From Pseudomonadota bacterium (GTDB taxonomy: Bacteria; Pseudomonadota; Alphaproteobacteria; Sphingomonadales; Sphingomonadaceae): a stretch of 64,000 nt of DNA. Below the pieces are notes generated by a model. It did no database searches. It saw only the letters and a list, made by a program, of their open reading frames with translations, and was not told where the DNA came from. This document shows, one piece after another, positions 16,942 to 27,295 of the stretch. The translations under genes and the position numbers were made by a program. The stretch covers positions 186,001 through 250,000 of the forward strand of contig JAEWBB010000011.1 of the NCBI GenBank assembly GCA_023391375.1, in the 5' to 3' direction. Each line of letters starts with the position of its first letter. Position 1 is the stretch's first letter.

Positions 16942-18015
16942 ATGACGCGCACCTATCTCGACCACGCCGCCACCACCCCCATCATTGCCCCGGCCCGCGA
17001 TGCGCTGCTGAAAGCGATGGAGGCTTGGAGCAATCCGAACAGCCCGCACGCCGAAGGGCGCGGCAGCCGGGCGCTGCTCGAAGAGGCGCGCGAGACCCTA
17101 AAAGACGCGCTGGGATGGCGGCATGACGTCATCTTCACTTCGGGCGCGAGCGAATCGGTCGAGATCGTTGGCAAGCGTGCCTGCCCCAAGGGCCGCGCCT
17201 TCATGGCGACCGAGCATGCCATCGTGCCGTTCGCGATGGGCGAGGGCGCGACCGTTCTCCCGGTAAATGAAAAGGGCCTCGTCGACGAGGTCGCGCTCGA
17301 TAAGGTCCTGGCCGAAGGCCCAGCATTGGTCGCGATCCAGCAGGTCAATAATGAGACCGGCGTGGTGCAGGACATAGACCGCCTCGCCGAGAAAATCCGC
17401 GACGCCGGCTCGCTCCTTCTCGCGGACTGTGCGCAGGGAGCGTCGAAGTTGCCGCTGCCGGACGCGGACTTCATCGCCATTTGCGGGCACAAACTGGGCG
17501 GTCCGCCGGGGATCGGCGCGTTGCTGGTCAAGGATTTGGGCGCGCTCGAGCCGTGCGGCGGCGGGCAGGAAAAGGGGTATCGGCGAGGCACGCAGGACGT
17601 GCCGGGCGCCTATGCTTTTGCAGCGGCGCTGGATGCGAAGCCTTACGATATGGAGCAAATGCAGACACTTCGGACGAAACTCGAAGACGGGGTGAAAGCT
17701 GCTGGCGGCGTCATCATCGCTGAAGGCGCGCCACGGGTGGCGACGATCGGCGCGATCTCCCTGCCGGGCGCGACCAGCGCAGCCATGATGGTCCAGCTCG
17801 ATCTGGCCGGTCTCGCGGTATCGGCGGGGAGCGCTTGCTCGTCGGGCAAGGCCAAGGCCAGCCATGTCCTCGCGGCGATGGACGTCGCGCCCGACGTGGC
17901 GGCCGGCTACCTGCGCACGTCGTTCGGCCCGGAAACGAGCGAGGCGGACGTCGACGCTTTCCTGACGGAATTCCGGCGGATCGCCGAACGCGCGGGCGCC
18001 AGCAAGGCCGCATGA
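16942..18015 (+). CDS. Cysteine desulfurase, first of a tandem pair
   Basis: A 357-residue NifS/IscS-type class V aminotransferase, mobilising sulfur from cysteine for Fe-S or thio-modification. YLDHAATTP starts the protein, FTSGASESVEI binds the cofactor, CGHKLGGPPGIGALL holds the PLP lysine (near residue 179) and SAGSACSSGKA the persulfide Cys near residue 302. ATG 16942 begins the conserved start; upstream in-frame sequence has no family resemblance. It overlaps the second desulfurase by ATGA. Confidence 0.9.
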   Translation: MTRTYLDHAATTPIIAPARDALLKAMEAWSNPNSPHAEGRGSRALLEEARETLKDALGWRHDVIFTSGASESVEIVGKRACPKGRAFMATEHAIVPFAMGEGATVLPVNEKGLVDEVALDKVLAEGPALVAIQQVNNETGVVQDIDRLAEKIRDAGSLLLADCAQGASKLPLPDADFIAICGHKLGGPPGIGALLVKDLGALEPCGGGQEKGYRRGTQDVPGAYAFAAALDAKPYDMEQMQTLRTKLEDGVKAAGGVIIAEGAPRVATIGAISLPGATSAAMMVQLDLAGLAVSAGSACSSGKAKASHVLAAMDVAPDVAAGYLRTSFGPETSEADVDAFLTEFRRIAERAGASKAA

Positions 18016-19121
18016 TCTACCTCGATTACCAGGCGACCACCCCCGTTGCGCCCGAAGTGGCGGCGGCGATGCGCCCCTGGATCGAGGAGAAATTCGCCAA
18101 TCCGCATAGTCCCTCGACCTGGGGCAGGGAGGCTGACGCCGCCATCGAGGTGGCGCGCGACCGCGTGCTGACCGCCGTCGGCCTCGACGAAGGCCGCTTC
18201 ATTTTCACGAGCGGGGCGACCGAAGCGCTCAATTGGGCGATTGCCGGGACGATGGAACGGACCGAGCGGCGCAAGGTCGTGGTGATCGCCACCGAGCATG
18301 CTGCCGTGCTCGATACGGTCGATGCCCTCGAGGAAAAGGGCGTGACGGTCGTCCGCCTGCCGGTCGGTCCCGATGGCATCGTCGACATGGAGGCGGCGCG
18401 CGATGCGATCGATCGCCGCACCGCACTGGTCGCCGCGATGCTGGTCAACAACGAAATCGGGGTCGTCCAACCGGTCGATGCGCTGGCGGAAATGGCGCAC
18501 GGCGCAGGGGCGTTGCTATTGTGCGACGCCGTGCAGGGTTTCGGCCGGGCGGAAATGCCGCAAGGAGCCGATTTGATCGCGCTTTCCGGCCACAAGATCT
18601 ACGGACCCAAGGGCATCGGCGGCCTGTGGATGCGGCGCGGGCATGAGCCGCGCCCCATGATCCACGGCGGGGGACAGCAGGAAGGCCTGCGCTCGGGCAC
18701 CTTGTCGCCAGCGCTTTGCGTCGGCTTCGGCGAAGCAGCGCGCCTGATGATCGAACGCGCCGAGACGGACGCCGCTCATCTTGCGAAGTTGTGGCAGGTT
18801 GCACTGGTAACGCTAGGCGACGGATGGATTTTGAACGGAAGCGGGGAAAGGCGTTATCACGGCAACCTCAATCTTCGCCGCGAAGGGCTCGACGCCGCGC
18901 GACTGATGGCGGACCTTCGCAACATCGCTTTCTCGCTCGGCTCCGCCTGCGCGTCAGGATCGGGCCGTCCGAGCCATGTCCTGCGCGCGCTGGGCCTCAA
19001 CGACCGTGAGGCCAAAAGTTCGATCCGCCTCGGTTTCGGGCGCTACACGGGCGAGGCGGAAATGCAGTCCGCGTGTCGGCACATCGATCGCGTCGCGCGC
19101 GAGCAGGAGGCGTGGGCATGA
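18012..19121 (+). CDS. Cysteine desulfurase, second of a tandem pair
   Basis: A 369-residue paralogue of the preceding gene with all key motifs: MIYLDYQATTP, FTSGATEALNWA, ATEHAAVLD, LSGHKIYGPKGIGGLW (PLP Lys) and SLGSACASGSG (active Cys). The start is coupled by ATGA to the first copy and the end by ATGA to the ferredoxin gene, so all three are one operon. The two copies differ throughout, so the duplication is old; a heterodimer or distinct acceptors are both possible. Confidence 0.92.
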   Translation: MIYLDYQATTPVAPEVAAAMRPWIEEKFANPHSPSTWGREADAAIEVARDRVLTAVGLDEGRFIFTSGATEALNWAIAGTMERTERRKVVVIATEHAAVLDTVDALEEKGVTVVRLPVGPDGIVDMEAARDAIDRRTALVAAMLVNNEIGVVQPVDALAEMAHGAGALLLCDAVQGFGRAEMPQGADLIALSGHKIYGPKGIGGLWMRRGHEPRPMIHGGGQQEGLRSGTLSPALCVGFGEAARLMIERAETDAAHLAKLWQVALVTLGDGWILNGSGERRYHGNLNLRREGLDAARLMADLRNIAFSLGSACASGSGRPSHVLRALGLNDREAKSSIRLGFGRYTGEAEMQSACRHIDRVAREQEAWA

Positions 19122-19444
19122 GCACCGTCCGCTTCCTCAGGACGGACGGCGAACTCGATCGGGAAGTCGTCGCCGAGGCTGGCATCAACCTGCTCGACCT
19201 GGCGCAGGCCAACGGCCAGCCGCTCGAAGGCAGTTGCGAAGGAGCCATGGCCTGCTCCACCTGCCACGTGATCGTCGCCGCCGAGGATTTCAAAAGGTTG
19301 CCGGCGGCCAGCGAAGAAGAAGACGACCTGCTGGATTTCGCCTTTCACGTCACGCGCACGTCGCGCCTCGCCTGCCAGGTAATGGTGCCCGAGGGTACGT
19401 TGACCGTGCAGATGCCCGGTGGTGCGGTAAACCTCGACCGATAG
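19118..19444 (+). CDS. fdx: Adrenodoxin-type 2Fe-2S ferredoxin
   Basis: A 108-residue ferredoxin with CEGAMACSTCH and a later CQVM, giving the four ligands of the vertebrate-adrenodoxin/Isc type. The acidic stretch SEEEDDLLDFA is the partner-docking helix of this type. It is translationally coupled to the desulfurases, consistent with electron supply to Fe-S cluster assembly. No iscU, iscA, hscA or hscB is adjacent. Confidence 0.93.
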   Translation: MSTVRFLRTDGELDREVVAEAGINLLDLAQANGQPLEGSCEGAMACSTCHVIVAAEDFKRLPAASEEEDDLLDFAFHVTRTSRLACQVMVPEGTLTVQMPGGAVNLDR

Positions 19445-19479
19445 GGCTTGCCGGACGGGGCCGTCATCGCCATATGCGC

Positions 19480-19575
19480 CCTCGGAAGTCGGTGGGCGGG
19501 GTTGTCGCCAACCTGGTCAGGTCCGGAAGGAAGCAGCCACAACGATTTCGCCCCGGGTCATCGGCTTCCACCTTC
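19480..19575 (+). ncRNA. ffs: Signal recognition particle RNA (4.5S, small bacterial type)
   Basis: The conserved apical SRP motif GGTCAGGTCCGGAAGGAAGC is at 19516-19535. It is enclosed by a long imperfect stem: GGAAGTCGGTGGGCGGGGTTGT on the left pairs with ACAACG, CGCCCCGG, CATCGG and CTTCC on the right (core 19484-19569). Exact ends are estimated. It sits between fdx and dnaX on the same strand. Confidence 0.93.
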
Positions 19576-19639
19576 CTCCAAAATTTGTCGCGATCGGCCG
19601 CCATTCGCTTCGACAAGCGCTTGGCCAGCCGATAGAACC

Positions 19640-21436
19640 ATGTCCATGAGTGATTCCGGGGACATGTTCGGCGACCTGCCGCCCAAGGACGACAAGAAGG
19701 ACGAACCGACCGCCGCCGAGCTCGAGGAAGCCGGGCAGGGGGCGATGTTTGGCGCACCCGAACCGGCGCCCGCTCCGGAGCCGATTCTGCCGCAAGGCGC
19801 GATGGCGCCGGTCGTCGAGGCGGTTGCCGATGCAAAGGTGGCCGAAAGCTCGCCCTATCGCGTCCTTGCCCGCAAATACCGCCCGCAGTCGTTCGAGCAG
19901 CTGATCGGCCAGGATGCGATGGTGACGACTCTGGGCAATGCCATCGCCCGCGGTCGGATCGCCCATGCCTTCCTGCTGACCGGCGTTCGCGGGGTCGGCA
20001 AGACCTCCACCGCGCGTCTCGTCGCCAAGGCGTTGAACTGCATCGGCCCGGACGGGCGGGGCGGACCGACCATCCATCCCTGCGGGGTGTGCGAGCCTTG
20101 CCGCGCCATCGCCGAAGGCCGCCACATCGACGTGATCGAAATGGACGCCGCGTCGAACACGAGCGTCGACGACGTCCGCGAGATTATCGACGCGGTGCGC
20201 TACGCGGCGGTTAGCGCCCGCTACAAGATCTACATCATCGACGAAGTTCATATGCTGTCGAAGAGCGCGTTCAATGCGCTGCTCAAGACGCTGGAAGAGC
20301 CGCCCGCGCATGTGAAGTTCCTTTTCGCCACGACCGAGGTCAACAAGGTGCCGGTGACGGTACTGTCGCGTTGCCAGCGGTTCGACCTGCGCCGGATCCC
20401 GGCCGAATCGCTCGCTGCCCACTTCGCCGCGGTGGCGGAAAAGGAAGGCGTAACGGTAGAGAACGAGGCGGTGCAGGTCATCGCCCGCGCCGCCGAAGGA
20501 TCGGCCCGCGACGGCCTGTCGATCCTCGATCAGGCCATCGCCCATGCCGAAGGGACCGTCACCGCCGACCAGGTCCGCGACATGCTGGGTCTTGCCGATC
20601 GCGGACGCATCCGCCGCCTCCTGTCGAACGTGCTGGCCGGCGATGTGACCGCGACGTTGAAGCAGCTCGACGATGCGCAGGCGCTGGGGATCGACCCGGC
20701 GGCCTTGCTGCGCGGTTTGATGGAAAGTCTCCACGCCGTCAGCCGGGTAAAAGCCGGCGCGAGTGCCGACTTGCTGACCTCGTCGGAGGAGCGCGAGGCC
20801 GCGTCGGACATCGCGGCGCGCATCGGCTGGCCGCACCTCCATCGCCTTTGGCAACTGCTACTCAAGGGATTGCAGGACGTCACCGTCGCGCCCGACCCGC
20901 ACGAGGCGGCAACGATGGCACTCCTCCGCCTGATCCATGCGGCCGAGCTTCCGGATCCGGCCACTCTCTTGCGGCAGTTAACCGGAGAGGGCGGCCTTGC
21001 CGCAGCGCCGCAACCTGCGGCTGCTCCGCCGCTCGTGGCATCGCCAGCGCCGCCGGTTGCCGAACAATCGTCGAAGCCCGCTACGTACGGGGCGTTCATC
21101 GACGCCATCGACGGTGTCGGCCAGCACCTCCTTGCAGTACAGTTGCGCAGCCATGTCGGCCTCGTCAGCTATGCGGCCGACGAGGTCGTGCTCCAGCCGC
21201 TTCGCCCCCTCGGCAACAACTTCGTGCGCGAATTGGCAGCGGCCGCGAAGCAGGCGACCGGCGCGGCGGTCAAGGTCACCATGGTCCAGGAAGGTGGCGC
21301 CCCCTCCATCCAGCAGCAGGATACGATGGCGGAGGAAAAACGCCGCACCGACGCGATGGACGATCCCGCGATCCGCGCGCTGACCGATCATTTTCCGGAG
21401 GCCAGCCTCGAAGGCCTCGATCCCAAGGACGACTGA
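19640..21436 (+). CDS. dnaX: DNA polymerase III subunits gamma/tau
   Basis: A 598-residue clamp-loader ATPase. After an acidic leader, YRVLARKYRPQSFEQLIGQ begins the AAA+ domain; GVRGVGKTSTAR is Walker A, CGVCEPC with an earlier Cys the zinc module, and IDEVHMLSKSAFNALLKTLEEPP Walker B and sensor region. The Pro/Ala-rich linker and C-terminal tau domain are present. The start is ATG 19640; the upstream in-frame sequence is the SRP RNA gene. It is followed after one base by ybaB, a widely conserved pairing. Confidence 0.95.
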   Translation: MSMSDSGDMFGDLPPKDDKKDEPTAAELEEAGQGAMFGAPEPAPAPEPILPQGAMAPVVEAVADAKVAESSPYRVLARKYRPQSFEQLIGQDAMVTTLGNAIARGRIAHAFLLTGVRGVGKTSTARLVAKALNCIGPDGRGGPTIHPCGVCEPCRAIAEGRHIDVIEMDAASNTSVDDVREIIDAVRYAAVSARYKIYIIDEVHMLSKSAFNALLKTLEEPPAHVKFLFATTEVNKVPVTVLSRCQRFDLRRIPAESLAAHFAAVAEKEGVTVENEAVQVIARAAEGSARDGLSILDQAIAHAEGTVTADQVRDMLGLADRGRIRRLLSNVLAGDVTATLKQLDDAQALGIDPAALLRGLMESLHAVSRVKAGASADLLTSSEEREAASDIAARIGWPHLHRLWQLLLKGLQDVTVAPDPHEAATMALLRLIHAAELPDPATLLRQLTGEGGLAAAPQPAAAPPLVASPAPPVAEQSSKPATYGAFIDAIDGVGQHLLAVQLRSHVGLVSYAADEVVLQPLRPLGNNFVRELAAAAKQATGAAVKVTMVQEGGAPSIQQQDTMAEEKRRTDAMDDPAIRALTDHFPEASLEGLDPKDD

Positions 21437-21437
21437 C

Positions 21438-21761
21438 ATGCCCAATCTCGACGACATCATGAAAATGGCCGAAGCCGCGCAGGCCGAGCTGATGAAGGCG
21501 CAAGAAAACCTCGACAAGGTCGAGGTCGAAGGCGCGTCGGGCGGAGGGTTGGTCAAGATCCGTGCCACCGCTAAGGGCCGGATTCTCGGCGTGTCGATCG
21601 ACGATAGCCTGATGAAGGCCGACGAAAAGGGGATGCTCGAGGACCTCATCGCCGCTGCCCTCAACGATGCAAAGGGCAAAGCCGACGCCAAGGCGGGCGA
21701 GCAGATGCAGTCGATGACTGCCGGCATGCAGCTTCCCCCGGGATTCAAGCTGCCTTTCTGA
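21438..21761 (+). CDS. ybaB: YbaB/EbfC nucleoid-associated protein
   Basis: A 107-residue DNA-binding protein with the family's helical N-terminus (NLDDIMKMAEAAQAELMKAQENL), a central GASGGGLVKIRATAKGRI strand region and the Met/Gly-rich tail (MTAGMQLPPGFKLPF). It begins one base after the dnaX stop and will be cotranslated. Confidence 0.95.
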   Translation: MPNLDDIMKMAEAAQAELMKAQENLDKVEVEGASGGGLVKIRATAKGRILGVSIDDSLMKADEKGMLEDLIAAALNDAKGKADAKAGEQMQSMTAGMQLPPGFKLPF

Positions 21762-21834
21762 AGGTTTGCATTCCCGTCCGAACCGGACAAAGATGGTAAA
21801 GCTCGGTCAACCTCCACAGGGGGAGGTGTTTCGC

Positions 21835-23466
21835 GTGCTCGGTTTGGGGGAAATGCAGTTCTGGCCGCTCCGCGTCATGCGGCTGGTCGATCATGCCGAG
21901 CGCGAGCATGGCGATCGCGAAATCGTGTCGGCATGGGGCGACGGCAGCATCACACGCACCAATTGGAAGACGGTCGCGCACCAAGCTCGCCAGATGGCGC
22001 AGGCGCTGGTTGCGCTGGGCATTGCGAAAGGTGACCGCGTCGCCACGATGGCGATGAACCACAGTCGCCACCTCGTCGCCTGGTATGGGGCGATCGGCGC
22101 GGGCGGGGTGCTTCACACGCTCAACCCGCGTCTGTTTCCGGACCAGCTCGACTATATTGCCAACCACGCGGAAGACCGCGTCCTGTTGTACGACCACGCC
22201 TTCGCGCCGCTGGTCGAAATGATGAAACCACGCTGGCCGACGATCGAGACCTACGTCTGTTTCGATCCGCCGGCAGGGTGGGAAGGCGACATCGCCTTCG
22301 ATGACTGGATTACCTCGCAGGACGGTGCATTCGACTGGGTCGAGGGCGATGAGCGAGAGCCCTGTGCGCTTTGCTACACCAGCGGCACGACGGGCAATCC
22401 CAAGGGCGTCCTTTATGAGCATCGGTCGACGCTCCTTCATGCTTGGGCCGAAGTGCAGCCCGACTGCTTCAACCTTTCCGCCCGCTCGACCGCGTTGCCG
22501 ATCGTCCCGATGTTCCATGCCAACGCCTGGGGCCTTCCGTGGGCGGCTCCACTGACGGGGTGCAAGCTGGTGTTGAGCGCGGACTACCAACCCAAGCGAA
22601 TGGTCGACCTGTTTCGCGAGGAAGGCGTCACGCACTCGGCCGGCGTGCCAACGATCTGGGTCGGGATGATCCAGCATATCGAGGCGAGCGGCGATACCCT
22701 CGGACCGGTGCGTTACGTCACGATCGGCGGCTCGGCCGCGCCGCGGGCGATGATCCAGTGGTTCCGCAACCGCGGGATCGACGTCGGCCATGCCTGGGGG
22801 ATGACCGAGACGTCGCCGATCGGTTCGCTCGGCGGCAAGCCCGCCGGGTGGGAAGAGAAGACCGAGGCCGAACAAGTCGCCTGGACGGCGCGGCAAGGGC
22901 GCATTCCCTTCGGCGTTGAGTTGAGGACCGTCGACGAGGAAGGCAACGAGTTGCCCCGCGACGGCGAGAGCTCCGGCAACCTCGAAATCCGCGGACCGTG
23001 GGTCATCAAGCGCTACTTCAAGGCCGATGGGGATGCGGTCGAGGACGATGGCTGGTTCGATACCGGTGACGTCGCGACGATCCATCCCGACGGGACGATG
23101 CAGATTACCGACCGGTCGAAGGACGTTATCAAGTCGGGCGGGGAGTGGATCAGTTCGATCGAACTCGAAAATGCGGCGGTCGGCTTCGAGGGCGTTGCCG
23201 AAGCCGCCGCGATCGGCGTCGCCCATCCCAAATGGGACGAGCGGCCGCTCCTTTGCGTGGTGCGTCGTGAGGGCGCCGAGGTCTGCCCCGTCCGCCTGCG
23301 CGAGCATTTGTCGACCCAGGTCGCGAAATGGTGGCTTCCGGACGCGATCGAGTTCGTCGACGAATTGCCGCACACGGCGACTGGCAAGCTGTCGAAGCGA
23401 ACGTTGCGCGACCAGTTCCGCGATTACCAATTCCCGGGCGTGGATGCGATGCAGGGACGCGACTAG
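21835..23466 (+). CDS. Long-chain fatty-acid-CoA ligase (AMP-binding)
   Basis: A 543-residue ANL-superfamily ligase activating a carboxylic acid to its CoA ester through an acyl-AMP. YTSGTTGNPKG is the P-loop motif, WGMTETSPIG motif A5, GWFDTGDVATIHPDG A7, DRSKDVIKSGGEW A8 and TGKLSKR the catalytic Lys. GTG 21835 is taken as start because GGGGGAGGTG lies six bases upstream and the protein then begins LGLGEMQFWPLRV like medium/long-chain ligases of this group. ATGs at 21793 and 21766 lack such a site. Chain length is not decided. Confidence 0.88.
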   Translation: MLGLGEMQFWPLRVMRLVDHAEREHGDREIVSAWGDGSITRTNWKTVAHQARQMAQALVALGIAKGDRVATMAMNHSRHLVAWYGAIGAGGVLHTLNPRLFPDQLDYIANHAEDRVLLYDHAFAPLVEMMKPRWPTIETYVCFDPPAGWEGDIAFDDWITSQDGAFDWVEGDEREPCALCYTSGTTGNPKGVLYEHRSTLLHAWAEVQPDCFNLSARSTALPIVPMFHANAWGLPWAAPLTGCKLVLSADYQPKRMVDLFREEGVTHSAGVPTIWVGMIQHIEASGDTLGPVRYVTIGGSAAPRAMIQWFRNRGIDVGHAWGMTETSPIGSLGGKPAGWEEKTEAEQVAWTARQGRIPFGVELRTVDEEGNELPRDGESSGNLEIRGPWVIKRYFKADGDAVEDDGWFDTGDVATIHPDGTMQITDRSKDVIKSGGEWISSIELENAAVGFEGVAEAAAIGVAHPKWDERPLLCVVRREGAEVCPVRLREHLSTQVAKWWLPDAIEFVDELPHTATGKLSKRTLRDQFRDYQFPGVDAMQGRD

Positions 23467-23550
23467 CGGACAGCGCGCACTGGCAATTCGGGCCGTCTGC
23501 CCCTATGTCCCGCGCCAACTTTCCAATCTTGCTTGAGGAATCGCGACCCC

Positions 23551-25229
<1,679 letters not shown>

Positions 25230-25230
<1 letters not shown>

Positions 25231-25532
25231 TGGCGGGCGGGGGCGAGGCCTATCGGGTCGTCGCCCCCGTCTGGCGCTGGGGCGAAGGGAAGGGCAGCTG
25301 GCACTTCCTGTCGGTCAGCGGCGAGGTAGCGGACGCGATTCGCTTCGACACGCTCGGCATGCGCGGCGGCTTCAACTCGGTCAAAGTCTCCGCCTTTATC
25401 GATGGGGTCGACTGGACGACGTCGCTGTTTCCATCGGGCGACGACTGGATACTGCCGTTGAAGGCGGACGTGCGACGCCGCGCCAACATCGGCGAAGGTG
25501 CCACGGTCGAGGTTGTCCTTCGGCTCGCTTGA
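25230..25532 (+). CDS. DUF1905 domain protein
   Basis: A 100-residue beta-rich protein beginning YRVVAPVWRWGEGKGSWHFLSVSGEVADAIR and ending GEGATVEVVLRLA, as in DUF1905 proteins, whose function is not established. Its ATG overlaps the ettA stop (TGATG). It meets the DoxX gene convergently with a 3-base gap. Confidence 0.85.
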
Positions 25533-25535
25533 CGC

Positions 25536-25997
25536 TCAGGCGCTATGGCGAAGGTTGGCATAGCCTTCCGGCGCCTGGTCGAGTCCGCGTTTGCGGATGC
25601 TCGCGTCGAGGCTCCACGGACCCGGCCCCTCGAACGCGAAATAGAGGAAGACGAAGCAGAACATCACGGCCGCTTCGCCGCCGTTGAGGACGGGGAAGGC
25701 GCCGCGGGGCGCATGCACCATGAAATAGGCAACGGCCATTTCGCCAGAGAGCAACAGCGCCGTGGGCCTCGTCATGAAGCCCACCAGCAGCAGTAGCCCG
25801 CCGACCAGTTCAAGCATCCCGGCGACCCAGAACAGGCTCCACATCGGCGGCCCGCTGGCCGAGGACATGGGGAACATCAGGATCTTGCTGGTGCCATGTT
25901 CGAGGAACAGCAGCGCCATCACGATACGGAGCACGCTCAACAGTTGGGGCGCCCAGCGTTCGCTCAAGCCCCCTTCGTCCACAATCGGATTTTCCAC
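25536..25997 (-). CDS. DoxX family membrane protein (first)
   Basis: A 153-residue protein with four membrane segments: LLSVLRIVMALLFLEHGTSKI, LFWVAGMLELVGGLLLLVGF, TALLLSGEMAVAYFMVHA and AAVMFCFVFLYFAFEGPG. EHGTSK and GEMA are DoxX landmarks. The family is linked to thiol-oxidative stress but a reaction is not known. It is a paralogue of the gene 90 bases upstream on the same strand. Confidence 0.88.
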   Translation of the reverse strand: MENPIVDEGGLSERWAPQLLSVLRIVMALLFLEHGTSKILMFPMSSASGPPMWSLFWVAGMLELVGGLLLLVGFMTRPTALLLSGEMAVAYFMVHAPRGAFPVLNGGEAAVMFCFVFLYFAFEGPGPWSLDASIRKRGLDQAPEGYANLRHSA

Positions 25998-26085
25998 GGT
26001 CGACCTCCGGCTTGTTCAAGCGTTCGTGTCGACTCTTCCCATACGCGATTTCGGCGGTCAGCGCGACCGCCGCCCGCCGAAAAGC

Positions 26086-26493
26086 TTATGCCAGTTCGTC
26101 GTCGACACGCACCGGCGCGCGCCGGTTTTCGACGGCGAAGGCACCGGGGCCGGCGGCCGCGAGGAACAGGAAGATGAAGCAGTAGAGGATGGCCCCTTCA
26201 CCGCCATTGCTCGACGGGAAAGTCGATTGCGGCGCGTGGAACATCCAGTAGGCGACCGCCATCTCACCCGACAGGATGAAGGCGACGGGCCGTGTGAACA
26301 GCCCCACGAGGACAAGCAGGCCGCCCACGAGTTCGAGAATGGCACCGATCCACAGCAGCGATCCGGTTGGGGGAAGGTCCATCGGGAAGGGCGGGAAACC
26401 AAACAGCTTCGACGTGCCGTGAAGCGTGAACAGCAGCGCGGTGACGATGCGGAGCAGTCCTTGGGCCTTCGCGGCGTAACGGTCGTTGAACAT
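26086..26493 (-). CDS. DoxX family membrane protein (second)
   Basis: A 135-residue paralogue of the neighbouring DoxX protein with the same landmarks (TLHGTSKLFGFP, LLWIGAILELVGGLLVLVGLF, FILSGEMAVAYWMFHAP, GAILYCFIFLFLAAAGPG). The duplication is visible in the shared GEMAVAYxMxHAP and the FP.xNGGE.A segment. It lies downstream of an intrinsic terminator, so it has its own promoter. Confidence 0.88.
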   Translation of the reverse strand: MFNDRYAAKAQGLLRIVTALLFTLHGTSKLFGFPPFPMDLPPTGSLLWIGAILELVGGLLVLVGLFTRPVAFILSGEMAVAYWMFHAPQSTFPSSNGGEGAILYCFIFLFLAAAGPGAFAVENRRAPVRVDDELA

Positions 26494-26550
26494 GGAAATT
26501 CTCTCCCCTGTGGACAGTGCCGAGGCTGGTGCGCCCCCGTAACGAAGTCA

Positions 26551-26586
26551 AAGAAAAAGGCACCGACGTCATGACGCCGGTGCCTG
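26551..26586 (-). terminator. Intrinsic terminator after the general-stress protein gene
   Basis: On the minus strand GGCACCGGCGT, loop CATG and ACGTCGGTGCC make an 11-bp stem (one G-U pair) followed by TTTTTCTT. It lies 20 bases downstream of the stop at 26603. Confidence 0.92.
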
Positions 26587-26602
26587 GTTCGAGTGGACAG
26601 GA

Positions 26603-27133
26603 TTACAGTTGCACTTCCGCCTGATGCTCGTGCTGTTGTTCCTTGCCAGGATCGATGTCGAAAGCCCATTTGAGCGCGGCCGCCTTGAGGGTGGCGCCGG
26701 TGGTCGATTCCCAGACGTCGGCCCGCGTCGCGTTGAAGCGGATGAGGATCAGGTCGGGGTCGTCTTTACCGTCCTTGTACCAGCTGTCGACGATTGGATT
26801 CCACAGGCGGTCGATCACTGCGCGGTCGGTGGATTCCTCGAGCGTGCCGTGGATGTGGGCGAACACGTCGTGACCCTTGCTGACGAACGTTGCGACGGCA
26901 TCGGCGCCGCTGCGCAGGTCATTCCCGATACCTTCGTTGCGTGAGGCAAAAAAATAGATCGGCCCGCCATCTTCCTTGTCGGCGCCGTCGGGCAGGTCGA
27001 CCTGGGCGGTCATCGGCCGCGTCCGATCATCGTCGACGCCCTTGAGGCCGAGCATGAGGGTACGGTCGGACTGGAGTTCCTTCCAGAATTCCTTCTTCAG
27101 CCGGGTCTCGGGGCTTTCATCCTTGCCAAACAT
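26603..27133 (-). CDS. General stress protein, pyridoxamine 5'-phosphate oxidase-like fold
   Basis: A 176-residue flavin-split-barrel protein of the bacterial general-stress type. PMTAQVDL, GPIYFFASRNEGIGNDL and ATFVSKGHDVFAHIHGTLEE are the family's strand segments; WNPIVDSWYKDGKDDPDLILIRF and DVWES complete it. Family members bind FMN or FAD, but a substrate is not known. AAGGAG lies before the ATG. The promoter upstream matches the sigma-EcfG general-stress consensus, fitting the name. Confidence 0.88.
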   Translation of the reverse strand: MFGKDESPETRLKKEFWKELQSDRTLMLGLKGVDDDRTRPMTAQVDLPDGADKEDGGPIYFFASRNEGIGNDLRSGADAVATFVSKGHDVFAHIHGTLEESTDRAVIDRLWNPIVDSWYKDGKDDPDLILIRFNATRADVWESTTGATLKAAALKWAFDIDPGKEQQHEHQAEVQL

Positions 27134-27169
27134 CGCGTCGCTCCTTTTCGAATGGTCTTCGACCGTGAA

Positions 27170-27194
27170 AACGGGCAGCGCGTTTGAGCGTTCC
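27170..27194 (-). promoter_or_regulatory. Sigma-EcfG general stress promoter
   Basis: On the minus strand GGAAC (27194-27190), exactly 16 bases, then CGTT (27173-27170). This is the alphaproteobacterial EcfG consensus (GGAAC, 16-17 bases, CGTT). It stands about 37 bases before the ATG of the general-stress protein gene, with the ribosome-binding site between. Confidence 0.8.
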
Positions 27195-27295
27195 TCAGGC
27201 AGTTCCGCGGCGGGCCGAGGCGAGAAAGGCTAACGACAGGGCGTGATAGTTCTGGAGCGGCAAAGCGAGGGCGATGCCGTCAGCATGCGCGCCGG

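Noticed and set aside
21745..23430. A 561-codon minus-strand ORF antisense to the acyl-CoA ligase
   Set aside because: It mirrors the codon pattern of the ligase, shows no family motif, and long antisense ORFs recur over nearly every gene in this high-GC window (for example 52180-54084, 56168-58120 and 35425-36981).
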